NCBI GenBank assembly: GCA_937890525.1
Contig: CALADI010000048.1
Coordinates: 1-64,000, forward strand
Direction: 5' to 3'
Source of the DNA: an uncultured Clostridia bacterium
Lineage (GTDB): Bacteria > Bacillota > Clostridia > Oscillospirales > Oscillospiraceae
DNA length: 64,000 bases
Every line of letters starts with the position of its first letter. Positions within the stretch are counted from its first letter, which is position 1. A program made the position numbers and the translations under genes. This document shows positions 33,106 through 42,472 of this stretch, piece by piece. A model generated the notes under the pieces. It ran no database searches. It was not told the origin of the DNA and was given only the letters and a program-made list of their open reading frames with translations.

Positions 33106-33369
33106 ATGACGGATCGAGAAATGAAAAAACTGAACCGGGCGGAGCTGCTGGAGCTGCTTCTGGAGCAGATGGACGAGAACCGGCGCCTGCGTGAGGAATT
33201 GGATCAGGCGCAGGCGGCGCTTGCCGACCGGCGCATTCGGCTGGAGCATGCCGGCTCCATCGCCCAGGCGGCGCTGGCGCTGAACGGGGTCTTTGAAGCC
33301 GCCGACCGGGCGGCGCAGGCGTATCTGGACAGCGTCCGGCATATGGCAGAGCAGGAGCGGCAGGAATGA
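33106..33369 (+). CDS. Small coiled-coil protein heading the pilus operon
   Basis: This 87-residue protein is almost wholly helical. Residues 5-45 (KLNRAELLELLLEQMDEN and then RRLREELDQAQAALAD) show a heptad pattern of Leu typical of a coiled coil, followed by an Ala-rich helix. There is no signal peptide, so it should stay in the cytoplasm. It overlaps the signal peptidase gene by 4 bases. Similar small coiled-coil genes precede signal peptidase genes in clostridial pilus operons, from my general knowledge; the role is unknown. Confidence 0.75.
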   Translation: MTDREMKKLNRAELLELLLEQMDENRRLREELDQAQAALADRRIRLEHAGSIAQAALALNGVFEAADRAAQAYLDSVRHMAEQERQE

Positions 33370-33947
33370 AGAAAAAGGATTTTGTGCGCCCCACCCGGGA
33401 TCAAGTGGCGGAGGAACTGCGCCGGGAGCGGTACAAGCGGCGGTATCGGTCTGCTGTGACCAGCACCGTGTACACCCTCATCACCGTGGCGGCGGCTGCG
33501 GTGCTGGTGGCGACGCTGCTGCTGCCGGTGCTGCGGATCTACGGCACCTCCATGACCCCCACGCTGGACAACGGGCAGATCGTGGTCAGCGTGAAAACCG
33601 GCGAATTGGAGCCGGGGGATGTGGTGGCATTCTACTACAACAACAAAATACTCATCAAGCGGGTCATCTGCGGCTCCGGGGATTGGGTGGATATTCAGCG
33701 CGACGGCACCGTGCTGGTCAACGGTCAGGTGCTGGACGAGCCCTACCTCACCGAGAAGGCCCTTGGCACCTGCGATATCGAGCTTCCCTATCAAGTTCCC
33801 GACGGACGGGTGTTCGTCATGGGCGACCACCGGGAGACTTCGGTGGATTCCCGCAGCACCTCGGTGGGATGCGTGGCGCAGGAGCAGATCGTGGGCAGGA
33901 TCTTTTTCCGGGTCTGGCCCCTGAATGAATTCGGCTTTGTAGACTGA
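33366..33947 (+). CDS. lepB: Type I signal peptidase
   Basis: This membrane serine peptidase removes signal peptides from secreted proteins. The 193-residue protein has a cytoplasmic N-terminus, one membrane segment (about 34-56) and the catalytic pair Ser62 (YGTSMTPTL) and Lys98 (ILIKRVI), followed by boxes D and E (VPDGRVFVMGDHRETSVDSR). Encoded inside the pilus operon, it probably matures the pilin precursors. Confidence 0.95.
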   Translation: MKKKDFVRPTRDQVAEELRRERYKRRYRSAVTSTVYTLITVAAAAVLVATLLLPVLRIYGTSMTPTLDNGQIVVSVKTGELEPGDVVAFYYNNKILIKRVICGSGDWVDIQRDGTVLVNGQVLDEPYLTEKALGTCDIELPYQVPDGRVFVMGDHRETSVDSRSTSVGCVAQEQIVGRIFFRVWPLNEFGFVD

Positions 33948-33964
33948 GGAAAGGAAGCGTGGAA

Positions 33965-36900
33965 ATGGCGAGGAAACAGGATCGAATGGATGGATACGCC
34001 AAGCAGCACAGGGCGCACCGCCGCTGGGGGCTGCTGGTACGGACTGCCGCTGTGGCGGTTGCGCTGTGTACCACCTCTGCTTTGGTGCTGCCGGCCCTTA
34101 CCATGGAGGCGGAAAAAGCTGCATACTGCGGCAATCAGGCGCATACCCACTCGGCGCAGTGTTACACAAAGAAAACCGTCTGCGGCTTGGAAGAGGTCAC
34201 CCAGCCTGCGCTGGTGTGCACCGTGCCGGAGGGGCATACCCACGCCGACGCCTGCCGGGAAAAGACCTTGACCTGCACCGTGGCAGAGGGTCACACCCAT
34301 GCCCCGGAGTGCCATCAGACCGTGAAGGAGCTGACCTGCACGCAGGCAGAGGATGCGAACCACACCCACACCGAGGGGTGTTATGCCAGGCATGAGGAGC
34401 TGGTCTGCACCCAGCCGGAGGGTCATGTCCATACCGGGGAATGCTATGAGCAGCATCTGGTGTGCACCCTGCCGGAAAACCACACCCACACCGATGGGTG
34501 CTATGCCCCCGTGCCCTCGGACGCCCACACCCATACCGAAGCATGCTTCCGGCAGGAGCTGACTTGTCCCCAGCCGGAGCATACCCATACCCTTGCCTGC
34601 TATTCTGACCCCGCGGCGGACAAGGAAAACGCCGGGTATTGGGAGTCCACCCTGCCGGCGGAAAAGACCGGGGTCTGGGCTTGGGATCTGGTGGCGGCGG
34701 CTCAGAGCCAGCTGGGCTATGCTGAGAGCGAAAAGAACTATGAGGTGCAGCCCGACGGGGTGACCACCCTGGGCTATACCCGCTACGGCGACTGGTACGG
34801 CATTCCCTATGGGGATTGGTGCGCCATGTTCGTGTCTTTCTGTCTGAACTATGCAGGTGTTCCCCGGGAGAGTATGCCCATCGAGTCCAGCGTCCCCCGC
34901 TGGGCGCAGATTCTGGCAGAGCAAGGGCAGCTCTATTCCCGTTCCGATCGTGACCCCCGTCCCGGCGATCTGATGTTTCTGGATGGGGACGGGGACGAAG
35001 TCCCCGAGCATATGGGCATCGTAGAGACTTACGGCGAAGATCTGGTGGTCATCGAGGGCAACACCTCGTCCAATGTGGTGGAGCGGGTGACCTATCGCCG
35101 GGATACCGACCTTGCCATGGTCTTTGCCCCCTGCCCCGTGAACCCGGAGGATCTCACAACCGTCCGCTTTGAAGGGGAGGATTTCTCCGTTCAGGCGGTG
35201 TACAGCTCCGAAGCGAAGATCCCCGCCGATGCCCAGCTTCGGGCTTCGGAGTATCCCGCCGACAGCGAGACTTACCGCCGCCGGGTGGAGCAGATGCAGG
35301 CGCAGTACGGTCTGACCCCGGAGGAGAGCGAGAAGATCCGGCTGTTCAACATCGGATTCTATCAAGGCGATGCTGAGGTGGAGCCTTCCGCTCCGGTGGA
35401 AGTGACCTTGACCTATGCCGACCGCACCCGTGAGGTGGGCTGCTCCGTTGCCCATTTCGGCGCAGAACTGGAGCAGATCCCGGCGGATGCCACCGTGGCC
35501 AACGGAATGCGTACCCTGCGCTTCACCTTGGGCAGCTTCTCCGATGTGGCGGTGATGCCTTTGGCGGAAGCACAGGCAGACAAAAGATTTGCCCTGGTGA
35601 GCCGCAACCAGATTAGCCAAGGGGATCATGTGGGCAGCCATGTGGCGCTGATGCCCACACAGCTTGATGATGGTCATTTGGGCGGTGCGTTCATCTCAGC
35701 TAAGTTTGAATCTTCTGCTGGCGGTCAGTTCCCCAACTATGCAGCCTATGCAGCGGTTTTTGGCAGCGAAGCTGAGGTTACCGAGTTCAAGAACAACCAG
35801 ATGATCTGGAATTTAACACGCAGTGGGTGGTTCGGTTACTACTATAAGGTATCTGCTTATGTGAACGGGAACACCCATTATTTACAGGTCGATGGAAGCA
35901 ATCTGACCACCACGACAACTTCTACAAATGCCACAGAATTTAATATAAAAGTTGTCAACGGATTTATTATGCTGAAAGTCCGGAATCAGAACAGTTATAT
36001 CAACAAATCCGGACATAAAGATGCAAAATTCGGAATATATCGTGTAGAGAATGACCAGAACAACCATTTCTATCTGGTCAGCGGCGCAAGGGGTGTGGGT
36101 ACGGTGCGGGGGGAGACCCCGGCGGGTACGGATATCAACCTGTTCGACTACTGGGTCACGAAAGAGGACGAGTCCGGTCCTCCTACCGATGCCAACGGCG
36201 GCATCAACCGGGGGCATGGGCTTCACTTCACCTATTTAGGTGAAGGTTCTGAGGGAGACATCAACCATTGGACGGGGCGGGATTCCGGGAAAACAGGCGG
36301 CGTGCTGCAGGGGATCGTCCAAAACCGCAAGGGAAAGGAAGGCTACCCGATCCTTTCTCACAATGGCGAATCGCTGAACTATCTGTTTGACCCAACCAGA
36401 AAAGATCCCACGGTGAGAAGAGAGTATGTCAATGTGGGAAATCTGCTTCAGGTGGACGAAGAAGGGTACTTCTACTACGACAGCAAGAAGAATTTCGCAC
36501 AATTTGACCAGAATAAGAATCAGTTCATCCTTTATGAGACCCCCCGGGTCGATCCGGGCATGTTCTTCCCCTTTGATCGATATGAAGATCTGCAGTGGGA
36601 GACAAACCCGGATTTCGGCAGTGGACATGGGTTGAACCACTACTTCGGGCTGACGCTGACCACCCGTTTTATCAACCGGGATGGCGGCTATGCCGACAGC
36701 CAGATGAAAAAGCCCATGACCTTTGAATTTTCCGGCGATGACGATGTCTGGATCTTTATAGATGGGATCTTGGCCGCGGATCTGGGCGGCATCCATGATG
36801 CGGCAAATGTGAAGATCGATTTCCAGAAGGGAACGGTCACGATCAGCCGGGTATACGATCCAAACGGAAGCGCTCCGCAGGTAAGGACATTTGCAGAGAT

Positions 36901-39900
36901 CTTTCGTGGGGAAAATGCGCCGCCGCTTCAAGATGGACGGCTGAAGGACAATTCCTCCCATACTTTGGAGTTCTATTATCTGGAGCGGGGCGGAGCAAAG
37001 TCCAATATGTATCTGAAATATAACCTGACCTCTATCCCCACCACCGGCGTGTATAAGGTGGATCAGCACGGCGCCCCCATCCCCGGTGCCAAATTCGCCG
37101 TCTACGCCGCCCAGAAGGATCCTTCCGGGGAATACCAGTATTTGGACCAGCTGGGCGGATCTGTGGTGGACCGTGGGGCTTTTCAGTTCCCAACATATGA
37201 TGCAGACGGAAGCATTATAGGCAAAGATGGGAAAGTCCTCGTAAAAGCGCTGTATACCGGCACCACCAATGCAGGCGGAGAGATGATCTTTCAGGATGAG
37301 TTCGGCGGTGCGCTGACCATCGAGGATCTTCAAGGAAAATTCGGCACCCACTTCCTCCTGCGGGAGATAGGCGTGCCCGATGGATACCGGCGGGTGGATG
37401 TGGAGTCGTGTATGTACATTCAGGACGGCACGCTGCTCACCGAGGATACCTATAATTCCGGCGTGTACAATGCGGCGGCAGAATTGATCACCGCACCGGG
37501 TACCATCTATCTGGTGGAGCAGGATGAGCACAATTATACAGCGGAGAAGGTCAACCACTACGATGCCAATGGCAATATCGTGGATGTGTCGGATGTAGGA
37601 ACTTCTTATGGTGAGGTGTCTTACTATCACGATGTCAATACGAATGAGGGGATCCAGACTGAGGTCAACGGCACCCTCTTTGCGGTGGTGCAGAAGTTCT
37701 CCGTGGGCGCCGACGCCACATGGGCGGATATCCAGGACAATCACAACTGGAAGGCCATCTACGGCAGCGGCGATCAGGGCTATCAAGAGGTGGGGCATGG
37801 CGGCAGCCGGGACGGTCTGCTGGAGGCATCCATCACGGCAGCCAAGGCGCAGCAGCAGGAGATCTACCACAACGGCAGCGTGTTTACCCCTGCCGCCAGC
37901 GGCGCGATGGAACTGGAAATGCGGAATCTGCCCGGTCAGCTTCAAGAGTACTACTGGTATCTGGTCAACAACGAACATCTGGATGCCACTGACCCGGCGG
38001 ATCAGCAGAAGCTGGCGCAGAAGACCCGGTTTACCATAGCGATGTATTGGACGACCGGAAAGTTGGAAAATGCCGATGTTACCAATACTTGGCAGGTCAG
38101 TATGGATACTTATCCGATCGGAAAGTTGATAAAAGGCGGGCGGGCATTCGGCGCTACCATTGAGATCCCCAACATTGCCAACCGCATGATGCTGCAAAAG
38201 CTGGATGCCGAAGGCAACGGGGTCAACGATGCGACCTTTGCCCTGTACCCGGCGGGGACGGAGAAGGAAGCTGCGCAGGCAAAGCAGACCCTATACTATC
38301 TGGACGAAACCAACACAAGCCAGATCGTCCTAAACGAAGATGGGACTGCCCGGCTGCTGAACAGCGCTGAGCGCGGGACATACACCATAGATCCCGGCAG
38401 CGGTCATATCGCCGTCACCATCGGCGGCAGGATCTACGGCATCGCCCCTCAGCGGGGCTACGATAACCGCCCCATCATCAAGACCACCGCCCCCAACGCC
38501 CAGATCCGGGAGCAGGATGGCGTGCTGGATCTGATGGGTCTGCCCAACGGCAACTTCGTCCTGCGGGAGATCAAAGCCCCGGCGGGCTACCTCATCAACC
38601 CCGCCCAGATCATGGTTCAGGTGGACGATCAAGGCATCTGCATCAATGCAGGCGTGGAACACGACGGCGTCACCGTGTCCCTCGGCCCCGGTGCGCTGGT
38701 GGGCTCGATGAAGCATCTGGCTTCCGGCGGCAATGTGGACCGTACCCTCCATTGGATCTATTCCGTCATGAAATCCAATGTGGCGCAGGCCGATACATTC
38801 CAGTTCAGCACCGACCCGGTGGGCGGCGAAAATCACTGGAAGTATCTAGATAAGGACGGGAAGATCCTTGAAGCAACTGATGTAAATGATGCAGTGGAAA
38901 AAGGCGCCATGCGCAGCTACATGAGCTATGTCGAGAATCCCAAGAACCTGCAAAACTACGAGATCAACGACAGACGGCTGAATTCCGACGCACCGGGGGT
39001 GATGAAGGATCACCTGCTGAAGGCAGACGAGGGCTGGACCGCCCTTGTGATCCGGCAGGACTATGATTTCGGCAGCACCCAGAAGATGGAAGATGTGTCA
39101 AGAGGCGTGGGCGGATACAACTACGATGATTTGCAAAACAAGCCCATCTCCAAGCTGTTCAGCCTTGCAAAGCTGGTGCAGGTCACGGATCAGCGCACCA
39201 GCAGCCTGTCCATCGAAAAGCAGGTGGTCAATCCCCAGCAGAATACCCCTGCGTTCCAATTCGACATCACATTGACCACGGGAAAGGATGTGAAGTCCCC
39301 TGTTGTGGGCACCTTCCCTATGACCCGTACTGCGGCGAATGGCGTGACGGAAGAAACCATCACATTCACCGATGGAAAGGCTCAGATTACCTTGAGTGAC
39401 GGGGAAAAAGTGCTGATCGACCATCTGCCGGAGCGTGCCAACTACACCGTTACCGAGGTGGAGAACGCCAGCTACGCCCCGTCGCATACCATCGATGGCG
39501 GCAATCCAACTCCCGGCAATACGGCAACGGGAACGCTGGTGTGGAATGCAGACCCGCTGGACTACACCACGGATCTGGTGTTCACCAACACCTACCAGAC
39601 CACCGTCACCTTGGTGAAGCATGACATCAGCAATCGAGCCACCCTCCTGCCCGGTGCAAAGTTCACCCTGCAAAATGAGCAGAAGCTGTATTATCAGCCA
39701 AACGGCGGCTTTGATGCAGCAAAGGCGGAACTGACCACCGATGATGCAGGTCAGATCCGGTTTGCGTATCTGGCAGACGGTACTTACACCCTGACGGAGA
39801 CCAAGGCTCCCGACGGCTACACCCGGCTCACCCACCCGGTGGAGATCACCGTGACTGGCGCCAAGATCACAGCCGTAAACTTCGGCGGAGCCCAGTATAA

Positions 39901-40078
39901 GCCCACCATCAGCCCCGACGGACTGACGCTTTACCTGCCCAATGGTGCGGGTATGGTGCTGCCCCAGACCGGCGGCGTGGGAACCACAGGAATAACGGCC
40001 CTTGGTTTGGGCCTGTTGATTCTGGCAGGAGCGGTCCTGCTGTATCAGAAGCGGAAGGGGGCGGTGACCAAATCCTGA
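33965..40078 (+). CDS. Giant pilus tip adhesin: HxHxxxC repeats, CHAP, fibro-slime, Cna-B domains, LPQTG
   Basis: I choose the ATG at 33965, 8 bases after AAGGAA, over a GTG two codons earlier, giving 2037 residues. In order: signal segment (about 20-46); eight copies of His-x-His-x3-Cys, most preceded by another Cys (about 55-212); a CHAP-type NlpC/P60-like domain (about 235-390) with Cys286 (GDWCAMF) and His349 (PEHMGIVE); a fibro-slime domain (about 820-1025, FSGDDDVWIFIDG); SpaA/Cna-B folds starting near 1025, 1408 and 1745, and a last one near 1880-1970 (GAKFTLQNEQ, LTETKAPDGY); then LPQTG near 1999, a membrane segment and a basic tail. It is probably the sortase-linked tip protein. The part encoded by about 35.7-36.1 kb is visibly A/T-richer. 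Confidence 0.92.
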   Translation: MARKQDRMDGYAKQHRAHRRWGLLVRTAAVAVALCTTSALVLPALTMEAEKAAYCGNQAHTHSAQCYTKKTVCGLEEVTQPALVCTVPEGHTHADACREKTLTCTVAEGHTHAPECHQTVKELTCTQAEDANHTHTEGCYARHEELVCTQPEGHVHTGECYEQHLVCTLPENHTHTDGCYAPVPSDAHTHTEACFRQELTCPQPEHTHTLACYSDPAADKENAGYWESTLPAEKTGVWAWDLVAAAQSQLGYAESEKNYEVQPDGVTTLGYTRYGDWYGIPYGDWCAMFVSFCLNYAGVPRESMPIESSVPRWAQILAEQGQLYSRSDRDPRPGDLMFLDGDGDEVPEHMGIVETYGEDLVVIEGNTSSNVVERVTYRRDTDLAMVFAPCPVNPEDLTTVRFEGEDFSVQAVYSSEAKIPADAQLRASEYPADSETYRRRVEQMQAQYGLTPEESEKIRLFNIGFYQGDAEVEPSAPVEVTLTYADRTREVGCSVAHFGAELEQIPADATVANGMRTLRFTLGSFSDVAVMPLAEAQADKRFALVSRNQISQGDHVGSHVALMPTQLDDGHLGGAFISAKFESSAGGQFPNYAAYAAVFGSEAEVTEFKNNQMIWNLTRSGWFGYYYKVSAYVNGNTHYLQVDGSNLTTTTTSTNATEFNIKVVNGFIMLKVRNQNSYINKSGHKDAKFGIYRVENDQNNHFYLVSGARGVGTVRGETPAGTDINLFDYWVTKEDESGPPTDANGGINRGHGLHFTYLGEGSEGDINHWTGRDSGKTGGVLQGIVQNRKGKEGYPILSHNGESLNYLFDPTRKDPTVRREYVNVGNLLQVDEEGYFYYDSKKNFAQFDQNKNQFILYETPRVDPGMFFPFDRYEDLQWETNPDFGSGHGLNHYFGLTLTTRFINRDGGYADSQMKKPMTFEFSGDDDVWIFIDGILAADLGGIHDAANVKIDFQKGTVTISRVYDPNGSAPQVRTFAEIFRGENAPPLQDGRLKDNSSHTLEFYYLERGGAKSNMYLKYNLTSIPTTGVYKVDQHGAPIPGAKFAVYAAQKDPSGEYQYLDQLGGSVVDRGAFQFPTYDADGSIIGKDGKVLVKALYTGTTNAGGEMIFQDEFGGALTIEDLQGKFGTHFLLREIGVPDGYRRVDVESCMYIQDGTLLTEDTYNSGVYNAAAELITAPGTIYLVEQDEHNYTAEKVNHYDANGNIVDVSDVGTSYGEVSYYHDVNTNEGIQTEVNGTLFAVVQKFSVGADATWADIQDNHNWKAIYGSGDQGYQEVGHGGSRDGLLEASITAAKAQQQEIYHNGSVFTPAASGAMELEMRNLPGQLQEYYWYLVNNEHLDATDPADQQKLAQKTRFTIAMYWTTGKLENADVTNTWQVSMDTYPIGKLIKGGRAFGATIEIPNIANRMMLQKLDAEGNGVNDATFALYPAGTEKEAAQAKQTLYYLDETNTSQIVLNEDGTARLLNSAERGTYTIDPGSGHIAVTIGGRIYGIAPQRGYDNRPIIKTTAPNAQIREQDGVLDLMGLPNGNFVLREIKAPAGYLINPAQIMVQVDDQGICINAGVEHDGVTVSLGPGALVGSMKHLASGGNVDRTLHWIYSVMKSNVAQADTFQFSTDPVGGENHWKYLDKDGKILEATDVNDAVEKGAMRSYMSYVENPKNLQNYEINDRRLNSDAPGVMKDHLLKADEGWTALVIRQDYDFGSTQKMEDVSRGVGGYNYDDLQNKPISKLFSLAKLVQVTDQRTSSLSIEKQVVNPQQNTPAFQFDITLTTGKDVKSPVVGTFPMTRTAANGVTEETITFTDGKAQITLSDGEKVLIDHLPERANYTVTEVENASYAPSHTIDGGNPTPGNTATGTLVWNADPLDYTTDLVFTNTYQTTVTLVKHDISNRATLLPGAKFTLQNEQKLYYQPNGGFDAAKAELTTDDAGQIRFAYLADGTYTLTETKAPDGYTRLTHPVEITVTGAKITAVNFGGAQYKPTISPDGLTLYLPNGAGMVLPQTGGVGTTGITALGLGLLILAGAVLLYQKRKGAVTKS

Positions 40079-40119
40079 TGCGCCCCCCGTTCAAAAAACA
40101 AATTAAGAGGAGGATCCAT

Positions 40120-41562
40120 ATGAAAACCATGAGAAAAGTTCTAAGTGTGCTGTTGGTTCTGGCGATGATCCTGAGCCTTGGCGCCATGGTGGTGTCCGCT
40201 GCCGGTAACGGCGTCATCACCGTGACCGATGCCCAGAAGGGCGAAACCTATTCCCTGTATAAGCTGTTCGACCTGTCCTACGATCAGGAAAACACGCCCA
40301 CCAAGTTTGCCTATACCTACACCAAGAATGGGGAGGCTGATGCATTCCTGACGGCTCTGCAAGCGCAGGAAAGCCCCTTCGCTCTGGAGGAGATCAAGAC
40401 CACCGTGGATGCGGGAAAATACAATGTGACGCTGAAAGATGGTAAAAAAGATGTAGATGTGGTAAAATTCCTGAAGGACAATGCTGCATCCCTCCCGAAG
40501 CCCCAGACCAAGCAAGCCGGCACAGATGGGAATCTGGTATTTGACCAGCTGGATCACGGCTACTACTATCTGACCAGCACCTCCGGTACGCTGGTGACGC
40601 TGGACAGCAATACTCCTACCGTGGATGTGCAGGATAAGAACGAAGCCCCCACCCTGACCAAGCTGGTGCAGGAAGATTCCACCCAGAAATGGGACAAAGA
40701 AAACACCGCTTCCGTGGGCGAGACGGTGAATTTCAAGATCACCATCGCCGCCAAGCAGGGCGCTAAGAACTATGTGGTTCAGGATGCCCTGCCCGCCGGA
40801 ATGACCTACAATGGTGACCTTGCTGTAGCAGGAGCTGCTGCGGCAACGGATTATCAGGTCAATGCACAGGGGCAGAATATCACCGTGACCTTTGAAAAGG
40901 CTTATCTGGACACGATCGCCCAGAATACCGACATCGTCATCACCTATTCCGCAACCGTGAACCACAGCGCTGTCATCGGCGGCGCCGGCAATGTAAACAC
41001 CGCCTACATGACCTATGGCGCACAGGGCCAAACGGCAGACGCCACTACCACCACCTATACCTACGGTTTTGATCTGGTCAAGACCACTTTGGTAGGTGAC
41101 CCTGGACAAGAAGCACATAAACTGCTCAATGGCGCTGCCTTCAAGCTGTATGATGCCAAGGAAGGCGGCAGCGAGATCAAGCTGATCCAGCAGGCAGACG
41201 GAAGCTATCATCCTCTGGTTGGGCAGGAAACTGCCGCAGACCGCATCGACATGACCCAGACTGCCAAGGTTCGGATCAATGGTCTGGACAATGGCACCTA
41301 CTATCTGGAGGAAGTTCAGGCTCCCGCCGGTTACAACAAGGTCAAGGAACGCATCGAAGTGAAGATCAAGGACGCAAATCTGGATGCGACTGTGAACAAC
41401 ACGGATTATACCAGCGGTGGTATCGAGGTCGTGAACCGGACCGGCGCTGAACTGCCCAGCACCGGCGGCATGGGCACCACCATGTTCTATGTTCTAGGCG
41501 CAGTTCTGGTACTGGGCGCCGCGATCGCGCTGGTGGCCAAGCGCCGTGTCCGTGAGCAGTAA
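40120..41562 (+). CDS. Major pilin, SpaA-type with LPSTG
   Basis: The ATG at 40120 follows AGGAGG. The 480-residue protein has a signal peptide (about 1-27), an N-terminal pilin domain, a variant pilin motif VDVQDKN near residue 170 whose Lys would link to the next subunit, a fimbrial isopeptide D2 domain (GETVNFKITIAAKQGAKNYV, about 205-310), a C-terminal SpaA domain with an E-box-like YYLEEVQAPAGY (about 400-415), and LPSTG near 445 followed by a membrane helix and RRVREQ. This is the architecture of backbone pilins polymerised by class C sortases. Confidence 0.93.
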   Translation: MKTMRKVLSVLLVLAMILSLGAMVVSAAGNGVITVTDAQKGETYSLYKLFDLSYDQENTPTKFAYTYTKNGEADAFLTALQAQESPFALEEIKTTVDAGKYNVTLKDGKKDVDVVKFLKDNAASLPKPQTKQAGTDGNLVFDQLDHGYYYLTSTSGTLVTLDSNTPTVDVQDKNEAPTLTKLVQEDSTQKWDKENTASVGETVNFKITIAAKQGAKNYVVQDALPAGMTYNGDLAVAGAAAATDYQVNAQGQNITVTFEKAYLDTIAQNTDIVITYSATVNHSAVIGGAGNVNTAYMTYGAQGQTADATTTTYTYGFDLVKTTLVGDPGQEAHKLLNGAAFKLYDAKEGGSEIKLIQQADGSYHPLVGQETAADRIDMTQTAKVRINGLDNGTYYLEEVQAPAGYNKVKERIEVKIKDANLDATVNNTDYTSGGIEVVNRTGAELPSTGGMGTTMFYVLGAVLVLGAAIALVAKRRVREQ

Positions 41563-41577
41563 TCTATTATCATTCCC

Positions 41578-41604
41578 GCGCCGGGAGGGGGAAACCCCTC
41601 CCGG
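41578..41604 (+). promoter_or_regulatory. G/C hairpin between major pilin and sortase C genes
   Basis: GCGCCGGGAGGGG pairs with CCCCTCCCGGGCGC (one bulged G) around a GAAA-type tetraloop, without a T run. It lies 15 bases after the pilin stop. Such a stem can protect the pilin message 3' end after processing, or attenuate, giving more pilin than sortase. Confidence 0.6.
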
Positions 41605-41629
41605 GCGCAGCCGTAAGGAGAGCCATTCC

Positions 41630-42457
41630 ATGAAAAAACGATCCGGGCGCTGGTCTACTGCTGTGCTGGTGCTGCTCTTAGTGATGGGGCTGTCCTTGCT
41701 GCTGTACCCCACCGTCAGCGATTACTATAACTCCTTCCACGCATCCCGTGCCATCGTCTCCTACACCCAGCAGGTGTCGGATCTGGCAGACGATGCCTAC
41801 CAAACCATCTTTGCAGAAGCTGACCGATACAACGAATCCTTGGCCCAGGCCATGAACCCTTGGCAGTTCGCCAAGGATCACCCCGACGAATATTTGCAGG
41901 CGCTCCATGTCTCCGCCGACGGCATCATGGGCTATATCGATATCCCGGTGATCGATGTGTATCTGCCGGTGTACCACACCACCAGCGAAGGCGTGCTTCA
42001 GGTGGGCGTGGGGCATATCGAGGGCACTTCCCTGCCCGTGGGGGGCAAAGGCACCCACACGGTGCTGTCCGGTCACCGGGGGCTGCCCAGCGCCCGGCTG
42101 TTCACGGATCTGGATAAGCTGGTGGAGGGGGATACCTTCCTCCTGCACATTCTGGACGAGACGCTGACCTACCAAGTGGATCAGATCCTGATCGTAGAGC
42201 CGGAGGATGTGTCCGCGCTGGAGATCCAGCCGGATCAAGATCTATGCACCTTAGTCACCTGCACCCCCTATGGCATCAATTCCCACCGGATCTTGGTGCG
42301 GGGGCACCGGATCGAGACTGCTGCCCAGACCCCGCAAGTCCGGGTCACCGGCGACGCCATTCAGGTGGAGCCTGTGATCGTGGCGGTGGCGCTGGCGGTG
42401 CCGGTGCTGCTGATGCTGCTGGCGGCGGTGCTCATCACCACAGGAAAACGAAGATAA
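41630..42457 (+). CDS. srtC: Class C (pilin-polymerising) sortase
   Basis: The ATG at 41630 follows AAGGAGAG. The 275-residue protein has an N-terminal membrane segment (about 9-28) and a second hydrophobic segment near the C-terminus (about 245-268), as is usual for class C. Catalytic residues are His149 (SGHRGLPSA), Cys211 (TLVTCTPYG) and Arg220 (NSHRILVRG). A lid-like NPW (residues 76-78) corresponds to the DPW/F lid motif. It should cleave LPxTG pilins and join them through the pilin Lys. Confidence 0.94.
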   Translation: MKKRSGRWSTAVLVLLLVMGLSLLLYPTVSDYYNSFHASRAIVSYTQQVSDLADDAYQTIFAEADRYNESLAQAMNPWQFAKDHPDEYLQALHVSADGIMGYIDIPVIDVYLPVYHTTSEGVLQVGVGHIEGTSLPVGGKGTHTVLSGHRGLPSARLFTDLDKLVEGDTFLLHILDETLTYQVDQILIVEPEDVSALEIQPDQDLCTLVTCTPYGINSHRILVRGHRIETAAQTPQVRVTGDAIQVEPVIVAVALAVPVLLMLLAAVLITTGKRR

Positions 42458-42472
42458 CAGGAGGGATACCCC

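Noticed and set aside
33099..33110. Three-codon minigene (ATG TTC ACA TGA) just before the pilus operon's first gene
   Set aside because: Too short to support; it may be chance overlap with the true ATG at 33106.
34120..34610. Repeats in the pilus tip gene as a possible CRISPR or DNA repeat array
   Set aside because: The repetition is at the protein level (HxHxxxC) with variable DNA and no spacer-repeat structure; no CRISPR array is visible anywhere in the window.
36236..38197. A 653-codon minus-strand open frame inside the pilus tip gene
   Set aside because: It lies within the tip adhesin, whose fibro-slime and Cna-B domains are unmistakable on the plus strand; the antisense product has no motif or ribosome binding site.
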